Origin: Eurosta solidaginis
Lineage: Eukaryota > Arthropoda > Insecta > Diptera > Tephritidae
Reading direction: 5' to 3'
DNA: 64,000 nucleotides
Assembly (NCBI RefSeq): GCF_040869045.1
Contig: NC_090319.1
Coordinates: 232,555,832 to 232,619,831, forward strand
A program made the translations under genes and the position numbers. Of this stretch, positions 49,574 through 60,545 are shown piece after piece (the first letter of the stretch is position 1; each line of letters begins with the position of its first letter). A model generated the notes under the pieces. It was not told the origin of the DNA and made no database searches. It saw only the letters and a program-made list of their open reading frames with translations.

Positions 49574-50967
49574 CTAGCTCTCGATCTTTACATCTGGCAC
49601 GCTCTGCTCATCTCCTCCAGCTTTGCGTTTACGGCCACCCAAGTTGGAACTACCAGGACCGGTGCTGCAATGACGAGCAATGTGACCTGGGTTACCGCAC
49701 TTGAAACATTCGATTGCACCATTATTACTCTGTTGCGTTCCTTTTGAAACTTCTAAAATTGCGTCTACCCACTCTGGCCTTTCTACTTCCACTCGATGAG
49801 CTTTGTGTGCTGGTTTCCTCAATAGTGACGCCGTTTCCTGAGTCAATGCATGTGATACTGTTTTTGCAAATGTAGTCGCTGGGTTTGCGTATGTAGCTCG
49901 CTTTGTTTCGACGTCCCGTATGCCGTTTATAAAGTTCTGAATCTTTACCCTTTCAGTGTATTCCACGGGTGCGTTCGCATTTGCCAAATGAGCCAACCTT
50001 TCAACATCCGAAGCAAACTCCTGCAATGTCTCATTCGCTTTTTGGTAACGGTTTTGCAACTCAATTTGTATATCTGTTTTCTATGCTCGATTCCATAACG
50101 TGTCTCGACAGCGGCCATGAATGCTTCATAACTGTTCCGTTCGTACTGTGGAATCATCTGTAAGATTTCCGCTGCAGGTCCTTTCAATGACACGAAAAGT
50201 GCAGCAACATTATCTTCCGCATTCCAGTTGTTCACTGCTGCTGTCTTCTCAAACTGTAACTTAAAGACCTGGAGAGGAACAGAACCGTCAAAAGATGGAG
50301 TTTTTACCTTCGTATTACTCGCTGAAGCAGCTGGGCGATTAAGTTGCGATTCCTGTATACGACCTCTCAAAGCACCCACCTCTGCCTCGAATTTTTCTTC
50401 AAACTGCATTATTTTTTGGTCCATGCGCGCTTCGAGTTTTGCTGATATACGCGCCTCTTGTGCTTCTAGTTGTACTGTTATGCGTGTCTCTTGTTCTTTC
50501 AGTTGAGTTGGCGTATATGTCTTTTGTTCTTCCAGCTGTGATGAAATTTGTGTTTTCTGTGCTTCAATCTTGGCTGTTATCTGTGTCGACATTTCTGAAA
50601 TACGCGTTTCTTGTGCTTCGATCTATGATGTTATTCATGTCTCTTGGGATTCCATCTTGGATGTTATACGGTTCTCCTGCGATTCCAGTTGGGATACCAC
50701 TGTTAATGTTTGTGCAGATATTGCAGCCAAAATCGTGTTCAAGTCTGTGCTCGTAACTGTCTGCGAAGTTTAGTTTTTCTCTTAAATTTTTGATGTTGTC
50801 TCGTCGGCATCAAGATGAAAGACATACTCTTCCACGTTAATTCCTTCTGCTTCCGTTGCCTCCCGTAGACGTGCCTGAAGTTCGAGTTTAATGCCGGTTG
50901 TATTCAATTCACGGCTCTCCACCTCCTTTTTCAGTTGCTGGATCTTCAATTCATTCCACTTTGCCAT
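49574..50967 (-). pseudogene. gag: Non-autonomous Gypsy Gag with extended coiled coil (copy D)
   Basis: Starts MAKWNELKIQQLKKEVESRE (SAP-type) at 50967. It has a stop near 50782, another pair near 50620-50640, then an open coiled coil built from about 11-residue units (EAQKTQISSQL, EEQKTYTPTQL, KEQETRITVQL, EAQEARISAKL) at 50390-50590. The capsid-like FDGSVPLQVFKLQFEKTAAVNNWNAED follows, and the single knuckle CFKCGNPGHIARHC is near 49690. A frame break near 50070 and a one-base loss near 49608 disrupt it. The coiled coil is longer than in copy A/B, so repeat number varies between copies. A trimer- or lattice-forming role is inference. Confidence 0.85.
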
Positions 50968-51017
50968 GTCCTTGTTGCACTCGGAATTTATTCAACATTT
51001 CCTCTTCTGAAACCAAT

Positions 51018-51819
51018 TGTAACGAATTTACTGCAAATCCTCTTATTTGGAACCTTCTGCTAAGTTCGAATCACTAAACTGTTGAATATATAACTCCAAT
51101 ATTGAATAATGCCTTAATGGTCTTTATTAGACTACTTGAAAATAACACTTATAATTCGCAACTGATAGCTTGCTTAAACGGAACGGATTTTCAAAATAAT
51201 ACTGCTATTGCTCGCTAGATAGCGTCTTAAATCCAACTGATTCCCGGGCCTCTACTGTTGCTGCCTTTTATAGTGTTTGGTTTCTTCGTTGACATTTCTA
51301 GGCGGTTCTGTTCTAGAATCTATTAGTTGGTTATCTGCTATAATTGAGCCGTTTATTTTGAAAGTGGCATAAGTCATTTCATGTCGCTTAGGTTCAGTGA
51401 TAATTTGTTTGTATCTCTCCTCGCCTTCAGTTTGTTAGAGTCAAATATCCAAAAGATGCAATTCTTATTATTATTTTATAATTGTAGAACCATCTATATA
51501 TGCATTCGTTTAAAAATAACAATGCATTTAAGACCATGAGTTGGAAATGACTTATGCCACTTTGAAAATAAACGGCTCAATTATAACTACAGATGTCCGT
51601 GTATAGCTCTCACATGCGCGTGTAATTGTGAGCGACACTTCCACCATTATAATTGCATATCTCAGACAAGATATCTGGATGTGTTTGTGCGTTGTTTCTT
51701 CGCTACTTGTACGTACATATGTGTAGACATAATGATTGAATTATTGATGTACATACAGTCACTGCTTAGCTTCGGCTTAGAGATGGCAGTACCCCTTAGT
51801 GTTGCTAATATTCGTAAAA
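51018..51819 (-). repeat. LTR of non-autonomous Gypsy copy D, 5' LTR
   Basis: 802 bp, of which 233 bp plus a 4-bp duplication are an inserted MITE; removing them leaves exactly 565 bp, as in copy A/B. It ends TTCGTAAAA at the errantivirus junction. Confidence 0.9.
51346..51578. mobile_element. MITE with about 35-bp terminal inverted repeats
   Basis: The ends read GAGCCGTTTATTTTGAAAGT... and its inverse (...AAATAAACGGCTC), about 35 bp with one mismatch, continuing to GGCATAAGTCATTTC. AATT flanks both sides (51342-51345, 51579-51582); the empty site ATAATTATAAC is seen at 14706 and 26518. 233 bp, no ORF. Superfamily not assigned. AATT is itself palindromic, so TSD length could be argued. Confidence 0.85.
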
Positions 51820-53020
51820 GTATTTAAAAACCAAATTATATTTGAAGAAGGCAAAGAACAACCTCACCCAAGGTACCACAGTCATCGTATTAAAAGTGAA
51901 CTCTACGATAAAGGAAAATTAATTAAAATCTTAAAAAATTATTTTAATCCAAATATAATTAATGGAATTCAAAATTCCCGAAAAATATATCGCATTGGTA
52001 CAACAGGTTTATCAGGAAAGCTTTTCTAAGTTCCGTGCCAGAATCACGCAAAAAATTGTTACTGACATTCCTGATGAAGAAGTAAAGTTCAAAATAATCG
52101 AACGGGAGCATAGGAGGGCCCACCGTAACGATAGGGAAAATAAGGAGCAACTATTAGAAAAATACTATTTTCCTCAGATGAGTAAACTTATAAAAAAATA
52201 CACAAAATCATGCAAAACTTGTGGTTGCAACAAGTACGATCGCCACCCTCAAAAGCCCGAATTACAGGCAACGCCAATACCTTCATACCCAACAGAAATA
52301 TTGTACATTGACATAATCGAAGTGTCTGGCGAAAAATTTATTACATGCGTTGACAAGTTTTCTAAATTTGTAAAATTCTTTAAAATCAAAAATAAATCTG
52401 AGTTAAATATTAGAGACAAATTAATTAAACTCTTACATTATTTTACTGTGCCAAAAACCTTAGTAATGGACAACGAGGGTAGCTTCATAAGTTCAATAAC
52501 ACTCAATTACTTGGAAAGTTAAGGTATTGAAATTTATTTAGTACCACCCCAAAAGAGTGAAGTTAACGGCACAATCGAGCGTGTGCACTCTACAGTCATA
52601 GAAATTGTCAGATGTCTACAATCTGAATATCCTGACAGCTCACTAAAAGAAATTGTCAACATTGCCGTTGATATGTATAATAACACCATACACTCAGTTA
52701 CGAAGAAAAAACCCGCCGATATATTTTTTGGAAGAACCCAAAGAATTAATTATCAAGATCTCACGAATTTTAGGGACATAGTGAATGTAGACCTTCGTAA
52801 TGAAATAGCTAGGAAACAAAAAAATATGCTAAAAACGCATAACAGGAAAAGGTCGAAGCCAAAAAGCTACGAACCTGGTGAAGTTGTCCTAAAGAAGGAT
52901 AAACAAATCAAGGGTAAAACAAAACCCATATTTAGGAATGAAACCGTTGGTAAGGATAATAACGTAACAATAACTACAACTAATAATTGGAAAATATATA
53001 AGTCACACCTGAAAAACTAA
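51820..53020 (+). pseudogene. pol: Errantivirus integrase, copy D
   Basis: The most complete integrase of this family here. The zinc finger is whole (EREHRRAHR near 52098 with CKTCGC near 52215). The core has LYIDIIE near 52300, VMDNEGSF near 52465 and NGTIER near 52570. A TAA at about 52520-52522 sits at the same codon as in copy B. The basic C-terminal tail is open from 52583 to the stop at 53018-53020. The first frame (51799-52029) shifts near 51990. Pol upstream of the integrase is missing; the non-autonomous element abuts directly. Confidence 0.88.
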
Positions 53021-53024
53021 CGAG

Positions 53025-53383
53025 AGACATACAAATACGATAGCCCAGTACTGTTAATTAAACAAGGACTAGGAAAAACTACCAAAGGAACATACAAAAT
53101 TTTATACACTATAGACTTGGATGAGTACAACAGAGTAGTTAACAATATAAGACCAATAGTACAACACGAAGTTAGTAAGACAAGCATTTTATTTCCGCAA
53201 CTAGAACATGAACTTACAGAGATAGACAATATACTGGACCAGTTACGAACCAAAAACGCTACCAAACACAAACGTTCAATTAACTGGATAGGGTCTGCTT
53301 GGAAGTGGTTAGCAAGAACTCCCGACGCTACTGACTGGGACCAAAGCATCTCACAAACACACACTATGACAGAAAACAACAAC
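53025..53383 (+). pseudogene. env: Errantivirus env, N-terminal half (copy D)
   Basis: About 45 bp following the pol stop in copy C are absent here. The open part (from 53117) has IRPIVQHEVSKTSILFPQLEHEL, a basic cleavage-type motif near 53262-53275 and the tryptophan-rich segment after it. The SINE enters at 53384. Residues match copy C closely but lack its stop codon near 34321. Confidence 0.8.
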
Positions 53384-53748
53384 CAAAAAAAAAAAACAAA
53401 TTTAAGGCGCGATAACCTCCGAAGAGATCTAAGGCCGAGCTTCTCTTCCAATTTGCGTCGTGCTCCTCTTGATTTTCCCTACAAATTGGCCGGACGGGAC
53501 CTACATGTTTTATGCCGACTCCGAACGGCATCTGCAAGGCAGAAGAGTTTTCACTGAGAGCCTTTAATGGCAGAAATACACCCGGAGCGCTTGCCAGACA
53601 CTGCCGAGGGGCGACGCCGCTTAGAAAAATTTTCTTCTAATTGAAAAACCTTATTTCTAAAATTTTGATGTTGCTTTGCCCGGGGTTTGAACCCAGGGCA
53701 TACGGTGTGGTAGGCGGAGCACGCTACCATCACACCACGGTGGCCGCC
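53384..53748 (-). repeat. tRNA-derived SINE, complete, inverted (copy 3)
   Basis: 365 bp on the minus strand with a 9-bp duplication AACAACAAC (53375-53383, 53749-53757). The head (GGCGGCCACCGTGGTGTGAT on the minus strand) is at the right end and the poly(A/T) tail at the left. It sits in env only about 50 bp away, in element coordinates, from the SINE of copy C. Confidence 0.9.
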
Positions 53749-53757
53749 AACAACAAC

Positions 53758-54480
53758 AAACAGCACGAAATAAACGAATAAGAACCGGTAATACAATTTT
53801 AAATGGACATAACAGAATCGCGAACGAAACAAACGAAGACAATAAGCAGCTTTTTCAACAAACACTATTTAATAAGTTAGGAATAATAAAAGGTGAAATT
53901 TCGAAAATCTTAATGGCAGCCCAGTTAGCAAAACAAGGAATTGTTCACTCACAACTCTTAAATAAAGGAGATATCGAAAATATTTTACCACAAACTGGCA
54001 CACTACCTTTTAAAAATGAACAATGTGCGATTTCCAATATGAATATAAGCCATAGTTGAACTAATCACAGAAGGAACACTTTTTGTCTCAAATTTTATTG
54101 GAAAGCTCGGTTACGATAACAAGTCACTCAAATTGAATGGCACATTTATCATAAACTTCCTTAATGAAACCATAACATTAAACAATGTTAGTTATACAAG
54201 TTGGCAAACTAGCTCATATCAAATATTACCTCCAATACTTCAAAACAACCTAACTGAAAATGAAATCAAACTCGACCTCAACTATTTGCATCAACTCCAT
54301 TTAACCAATGTAAAGAAATTAGAACACATATCCTCAAAGAGTGTAATATCTATTAGCTCAAGCTTCGGAGCCATTATCCTAGCAATAATATTGTCGATTG
54401 CTTTGTATATCGCATTACGACCCAGAAATAGGAAGTCTTTTTTCATTCCACCAATAGTAGACTTCCGACTTAAACAATAA
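53758..54480 (+). pseudogene. env: Errantivirus env, C-terminal half (copy D)
   Basis: It continues after the SINE. It has the ISKILMAAQLAKQGIVHSQLL heptad region near 53900, a segment (53975-54020) missing in copy C, a one-base loss near 54048, and an open end from 54133 with NNVSYTSWQTSSYQILPPIL. The C-terminal anchor AIILAIILSIALYIAL (about 54370-54415) precedes a short basic cytoplasmic tail ending at 54480. Architecture is that of an errantivirus transmembrane subunit. Confidence 0.82.
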
Positions 54481-54518
54481 TATTTCATCAGTGGGACGCT
54501 GATACTTAAGAAGGGGGG

Positions 54519-55114
54519 AGTTAGCACAGTTAGAAACAATCGTCACATATTGCCTACACAGCAGTTACCGCAACCCAAACTCAGTAAACAATATTTTAAT
54601 AAAACAACAACAATACCTGCTTCACATTCCCTTGCACTAAATTTAAATTTAAGCGGAAGCCGTGCAGACGTAATGTGGACCTGTTGGTTGCCCGATTAAG
54701 TTACTTTTACTTGCGTACGCAAAATTGTAAGAATATAATAAAAGCAATAAAACAATTCGATTTTGTATAGAGAAACAACAACAACATTGTTAATTAATTA
54801 TTGCGCTGTAAGCGAAGAATATAATAAAAGCAATAAAACAATTCGATTCAAAATCCATTTGATTATCAAGCAACTTTTGCAAAGAGAAACAACTACAGCA
54901 TTGTTAATAAATTATTGCACTGTAAGCGAATTCACTTGTACGATATAAGTAAATTTATAAGTGTGTAGCAACTTAGCCAAGTAAGTAGCATAAGAAAAAT
55001 TGTATAAAAAAGAAATTGCGAATAATAAAGTCAGGTTCAGTTGATTCAGTTGGTTCAGTGGATAAATGTAACGATTGTGTATAATCTTAATTTTGACGGC
55101 GCACGGCAGTAACT
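54519..55114 (+). repeat. Errantivirus 3' LTR, copy D, complete
   Basis: 596 bp from AGTTAGCACAGTTAG to CAGTAACT, with the inverted AGTTA/TAACT ends expected of errantiviruses. It is preceded by the AAGAAGGGGGG purine tract. This uninterrupted copy proves the Osvaldo-like target site. Confidence 0.88.
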
Positions 55115-55556
55115 TGTATGTATTCTGTTTTTAAATACTTTTTGTATTTGTTATTTGGTACTGTGTACATTCATACTTATATAATTTTAATAAAACAATG
55201 TAAATAAATGCTATGTTTAAAGACACAGAGTGAAAGCATGATCTGAAAAAGCCTCTTCAACTTTTTTTCTTAAGAGGTTGAAAGGAAGTGGAAATTGACG
55301 GCTGCTGGTAAGACTGGAAACAAAAATTTTATTACACAATATATTATTATATTATTTCATCGCGCACTATAACGAGTACGAGTGAATTCAATTTAAAATT
55401 ATTTGTTGCCCAATGAGTGTGAAACATTCAATGCCTAATGCATGTAACAACATGTTTACTTACCATTTTCTATTTTTCACAATTGCTTTATTAAAAAGCA
55501 AATTCAAGCACTACTCTGGAAGGATAAAATATTATAACTCCCACAATTTAATAAAA
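55115..55556 (+). repeat. Shared 3' flank of errantivirus copies C and D (second copy)
   Basis: Matches 44786-45212 through CAATTTAATAAAAACAC. A short extra segment near 55495-55525 is the main difference. Confidence 0.85.
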
Positions 55557-55904
55557 ACACTTTGCCACTTTGATATGTTCGCAATAGTTCATACACTGTC
55601 AATTCACAGCTGATCGATTTATATACCAGCATGCATGTAGTACGATATACCACGCATATGACTATCGATTGTACAGGTTTGGCGTGGGTTTACAACATGT
55701 TGTGTAATATACACTACTTACAAAATAAGATTTAAGCCCAAATGTCTTCCCAGCCAGCAAAATCATCGTAATCTAACTATTTGAAAATAGATAATAGGCA
55801 TGAAAAATTTCCGAACATAGAATGATTTCAATAAGTGTATATTTTAATTTCTGAACCAAATTCGGATTTCTCGACCTTTTAGGGGAGGATTGTCCCATAT
55901 TTGT
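55557..55904. other. No gene recognised
   Basis: Unique AT-rich sequence between the duplicated flank and a Penelope-like fragment. No ORF, repeat or RNA gene is supported. Confidence 0.4.
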
Positions 55905-56008
55905 CCCCCGAGTTGGAGTACCTATACAAACAACTAGGGAACATTAAATCCACAATGGAAACCGAAAACGACGGAGGAATCAACTATCTAGACCTCATAA
56001 TAATTATT
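55905..56008 (+). pseudogene. Penelope-like element RT fragment
   Basis: About 35 codons read ELEYLYKQLGNIKSTMETEN then INYLDLIIII. This resembles the late part of Penelope-like RTs, where a FTxE...LNFLDL pattern precedes the thumb. It breaks at a TGTGACGAATATTAG LTR-like end. The rest of such an element appears at 59673-60540. Confidence 0.55.
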
Positions 56009-56351
56009 GTGACGAATATTAGTATCACTAAGCGATACTACCATCACTAAGCCGATACTAAGCAGTCTGTGGAATATTATAGAAATATTATGGTTATGGG
56101 GTCCTTTTTGTGCGGTATGCCCAAACGCAAGAGGTATGGCAAGCAAAACTGAAATGGATACACTCACCGTAAGTTTTCTTCCACCAGTAAAACAGGAAAC
56201 ATTGTGTAGAGTTTATTGAAAGGTGATAACATGTGTTTTGTAGTACACCTTCAGCTATTAGTTTTAACTTTTACAAAAAAGATGATCCGCCAAAAATGTG
56301 GTTGCGTATTCAATAGATTATGTAGAAGAAAACTTGTCAGTATGTATGTAT
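56009..56351 (+). repeat. LTR fragment related to the non-autonomous Gypsy
   Basis: It starts TGTGACGAATATTAGTATCAC and continues ACTAAGCCGATACTAAGCAG. This is close to the minus-strand start of the 565-bp LTR (TGTTACGAATATTAGCAAC, TCTAAGCCGATGCTAAGCAG). The similarity fades after about 80 bp; the remainder is unrecognised. Confidence 0.6.
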
Positions 56352-58172
56352 AACAAGGAAGAACGGAAACGTCTTCGGCTGTGCCGAAGACTTCATACCT
56401 TTCATGAATGGGACTGAACAATAATCTTATCCCGTTCGTAATCTCCGAATAATCGGATGTATAAGATAAGAAATATATAGTGAACAGATCTACATACCTA
56501 AACGATTTTTAAGATAAATATAAAATAAAAAACAGATAGGTACTTTGTGTGAGGATGCAAAGTTTCAGGTTTTTTGTGGTCTGCGTGTAAAAACTATGAC
56601 TACGAATCACGTATTTCAACAATATATGACGTAAACGTAACTATTTGATGAAATTTGTTGAATTTTGAAGCTTCTAGCCGAAAAAAAGGGGCAAAAATTA
56701 CAATTTATATGGGGTATATAATATATATACCACCGATTTCTATGATTTTTTCAGACAACAATATATGCTATATACGTAAGCATTTGGTGAAATTTGAAGC
56801 TTCTAGCTGTTAAAATGGGGCAGAAATTGCGCAAAGTTTCTTATCTGAACAATCGGTTGCATGAGATATATACTATATATACCACCGATCTCAATGATTT
56901 TTTTCAGACAACAATATATGCTATACACGTAAGCATTTGGTGAAATTTGAACATATCTAAACGATTTTTAAGATAAATAAAAAATAGGTAGGTACTATGT
57001 GTGAGGATGCAAAGCTTCACGTTTTTTGAGATCTGCATGTAAAAACTATGACTACGAATCACGTATTTCAAAAACATATGACGTAAACGTAACTATTTGA
57101 TGAAATTTGAGGAATTTTGAAGCTTCTAACCGATCTCAATGATTTTTTCAGACATCAATATATGCTATGCACGTAAGCATTTGGCGAAATTTGAAGCTTC
57201 TAGCTGTTAAAATGGGGCCGAAATCACAAAAAAATTATATATATATTATATATATATACTATATATACCATCATATATACATTATATATATCACCGATCT
57301 CTATGAGTGTTTGACACAAAAATATATACTATATACGTAAGCAATCGGTAGAATTTGAAGCTTATAGCTGTTAAAATGGAGTAGAAATTGCGAAAAGTTT
57401 CTTATCTGTACAATCGGTTGTATGAGATATATACTATATATACAACCGATCTCTATGGTTTTTTCAGACAACAATATATGCTATATACGTAAGCATTCGG
57501 TGAAATTTGAAGCTTCTATATATTAAAATGGGGCTAAAATTGCGAAAATATATATATATATACTATATATATATACTATATATACCACCATGTATACTAT
57601 ATATAACACCGATCTTTATGATTTTTTCAGACAACAATATATGCTCTATACGTAGGCATTCGTTGAAATTTGAAGCATCTAGCTGTTAAAATAGTGTAGT
57701 AATTACGAAAAGAGTCTTATCTGAACAATCGGTTGTGGGGGATATATACTATATATATGGCCGATCTCATCAATTTTTTCAGGCAAGAATATGTGCAATA
57801 TACGAAATTATATGGTGAAGTTTGAAGCTTCACTCTGTTAAATTGAGTAAGATATGACAAAAATCCTCTTTTTCTGAAAAATCTGTTGTATGGAGGATAT
57901 ATGCTATAGTGGTCCGATCCGGCCGGTTCCAACAAATGTCTAATCGGACACCCAAATACACGCTCACCAAATTTTATCAAGATATCTCAAAAATTGAGGG
58001 ACTAGTTTGCATACAAACAGACTGACGGACATAGCTAAATCAACTCAGCTCTTCATCGTGATTATTCCGGTATACTTAATGGTGGGTCTATCTATTTTCC
58101 TTTAAGGACTTACAATTTTGGGTTTCGTGACGAAATTAATATACCATTTCATTTTCATGAAAGGTATAAAAA
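56352..58172 (+). mobile_element. Second family of Helentron-like non-autonomous element
   Basis: The left end is AACAAGGAAGAACGG, then a perfect 9-bp hairpin GTCTTCGGC-TGT-GCCGAAGAC (56371-56391), then ATACCTTTCATGAA. The right end has TTCATGAAAGGTATAAAAA. Inside is a tandem array and, near the right end, ACAGACTGACGGACATAGC. Layout is the same as in 5537-9397 although the sequences differ, except for the AACAAGgAAG start and GTATAAAAA end. It has no coding capacity. Confidence 0.6.
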
Positions 58173-59280
58173 TAGGTAGGTACTTTGTGTGAGGATGCAA
58201 AGCTTCACGTTTTTTGTGGTCTGCATGTAAAAACTATGACTACGAATCACGTATTTCAAAAATATATGACGTAAACGTAACTATTTGATGAAATTTGATG
58301 AATTTTGAAGCTTCTAGCCGTAAAAAAAGGGCAAAAATGACAGTTTATATGGGGTATATAATATATATACCACCGATCTCTGTGATTTTTACAGACAAAA
58401 ATATATGCTGAATACGTAAGCATTTGGTGAAATTTGAAGCTTCTAGCTGTTAAAACGGGGCAGAAATTGCGTAAAGTTTCTTATCTGAACAATCGGTTGT
58501 ATGAGATATATACTATGTATACCACCGAACTCAATGATTTTTTCAGACATCCATATATGCTATACACGTAAACATTTAGTGAAATTTGAAGCTTCTAGCT
58601 GTTAAAATGGGGCCGAAATCGCTAAATATATATATATATATATACTATATATATATACTATATATACCATCATATATATATTATATATATCACCGATCTC
58701 TATGATTTTTTGACACAACAATATATACTATATACGTAAGAAATCGGTGAAATTTGACGCTTATAGCTGTTAAAATGGGGCAGAAATGGCGAAAAGTTTC
58801 TTATCTGAACAATCGGTTGTATGAGATATGTACTATATATACAACCGATCTCTATGATTTTTTCAGACAACAATATATGCTATATACGTAGGCATTCGGT
58901 GAAATTTGAAGCTTTTAGCTTTTAAAATAGGGCTAAAATTGGGAAAATATTTATATATACTATATATATATACTATATACACCACCATATATACTATATA
59001 TATATATACTATATATACCATCATATATATATTATATATATCACCGATCTCTATGATTTTTTGACACAACAATATATACTATATACGTAAGAAATCGGTG
59101 AAATTTGACGCTTACAGCTGTTAAAATGGGGTAGAAATGGCAAAGTTTCTTATCTGAACAATCGGTTGTATGAGATATGTACTTTATATACAACCGATCT
59201 TTATGATTTTTTCAGACAACAATATATGTTATATACGTAATCATTCGTTGAAATTTGAAGCCTCTAGCTCTTGAAACATA
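56650..59280 (+). repeat. Tandem array of about 150-bp units
   Basis: Roughly 15 units. Each has GAAATTTGAAGCTTCTAGCT, GTTAAAATGGGG, TTCTTATCTGAACAATCGGT, a TATATACTATATATACC dinucleotide-rich stretch and ATTTTTTCAGACAACAATA. The array runs through 58172, where the first element ends at GTATAAAAA. It continues to 59280 as a second, end-less partial copy joined at TAGGTAGGTACTTTG. Confidence 0.85.
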
Positions 59281-59672
59281 AAGTCCTCTCTCGGCAAACG
59301 AAAATCATTTATACAAGTCACTTATCGTACCCGTCCTGTTATATAGTGCAGAAGCAAGGACCATGACAATATCAGATGAAGCGGTTCTTCGAAAGATTTA
59401 TGGACCTCTACGCGTTGGCAATGGCGAGTACCGAAGGAGATTTAATGATGAGCTGTACGAGCTCCACGCACCCATCAACATATTCCATCGAATATAAACT
59501 CAGCGGCTATGCTGTCTAGGCCATGTTATACGAATGAAAGATAACGCTCCGGAAGGACCAGGTGGAAAACGATTTAAGCTTGGTAGGACGAGTTGACAGA
59601 GCAAAGACTGGCGCACCTTGTTTGACGGCCATAACCGTTTAAACGGTTAAGCGCCAATTAAGTAATTAAAGA
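59281..59672 (+). pseudogene. LINE RT C-terminal fragment (RTE/craniofacial-protein-like type)
   Basis: The frame reads IVPVLLYSAEARTMTISDEAVLRKIYGPLRVGNGEYRRRFNDELYEL, then a broken LGHVIRMKDNAPEG block with two stops. This is the post-RT region of endonuclease-RT LINEs widespread in insects. The 3' end, CGGCCATAACCGTTTAAACG then CCAATTAAGTAATTAAAG, matches the inverted fragment at 28176-28527. Confidence 0.75.
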
Positions 59673-60290
59673 TAAACTCAGAGAATCATGGAGAACGAAA
59701 AAGAAATAATGAAAAGGAAAATAGTAATACCTGGACGACTATGACGTATACTGGAAAGGCAGCATATAGATTAACAAAATTTTTTAAAAACACAACTTTA
59801 ACACAGTGTTCAAGGCATCGAACAAATTAGCGAAACCTCAGTACTGACACCCTCTCAGAGGATCTGTTTAGCAGCCACTGCGTATACAAGCATACCTTCA
59901 GATACCAACAAAGTTACACAGGACTAACAGGGCGGCAAGTAAGAACAAGCTTCAGAGAACACAATAGACACTACAACAAAAATCACAGAATCCAAAATTC
60001 ATACCAGAGCCCATTTTTGCGAATCACTTGGTCAAAACGAGTGTTCCCCAGCAAACATCAATAAGTAGTCAATGTCTTTCACGTACAAGCAAAAGGCCGA
60101 CGTCTGAACGTACGCGAAAACATGGAAATCTACAAACAGGAAACACTCGACGTTAGAATAATAAACGAACAGACAAACACAATTTCTGACACAATATTTG
60201 AACATTTAAAACTTTTTTACATACTAATCACACAGGTAAAACAGACAAGCACACAACAAAAAAAAAAACACGATGAACGCACCAAAGCAA
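59673..60290 (+). pseudogene. Penelope-like element: GIY-YIG endonuclease end
   Basis: Reading in shifted frames gives a RLTKFFKNTTL motif near 59765, then YTGLTGRQVRTSFREHNRHY near 59912 (a GIY-YIG-type nuclease core), then KGRRLNVRENMEIYKQETLD near 60093 with the catalytic glutamate position, and a hydrophobic NEQTNTISDTIFEHL tail. Penelope-like elements pair this nuclease with a telomerase-like RT. Stops near 59828 and between 60020 and 60070 disable it. The RT part is missing apart from the fragment at 55905. Confidence 0.7.
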
Positions 60291-60479
60291 AAAAGCACAC
60301 AAAGAAGATCAAACTACTGAAATTACTGATTTCTACCTGCCTCAGTGGGCCACACAAATCGATCATTAAAAACCGCCCTCAGTTCCGAATTAACACACAC
60401 ATACACAAACATCTATTTTTACGATTTCTGGTCGTGTACTTACGAACTATAAATATAAGACAAAAGACAACAACAGGTC

Positions 60480-60530
60480 AGAATGAAAAACACCGATGAA
60501 GGCACAACGCTAAAACCGGTTTGTCTTGAA
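60480..60530 (+). ncRNA. Possible degenerate hammerhead ribozyme of the Penelope-like element
   Basis: CACCGATGAAGGCACAACGC is followed by TAAAACCGGTTTGTC. This resembles the CUGAUGA / stem II / GAAA core that Penelope-like elements carry near their ends. Here the core reads CCGATGA and AAAA, so activity is doubtful. Confidence 0.3.
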
Positions 60531-60545
60531 ATTAAATTTAACCAA

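Larger units (their letters stand above)
48513..51819 (-). mobile_element. Non-autonomous Gypsy element, copy D (most complete body)
   Basis: A 37-bp stub of the 3' LTR (48513-48549), integrase tail and protease, gag, primer-binding region and a 5' LTR (51018-51819) enlarged by a MITE. The right edge meets errantivirus at GTATTTAAAAA, the same integrase site as in copy A/B. The left edge is broken into BEL. Total coding content is gag, protease and integrase tail only. Confidence 0.85.

Noticed and set aside
53017..53451. Minus-strand ORF across env and the SINE
   Set aside because: Antisense shadow of env; part is SINE sequence.
56650..59280. CRISPR-like spaced repeats
   Set aside because: Units are continuous diverged tandem repeats with no unique spacers, in a eukaryotic TE.
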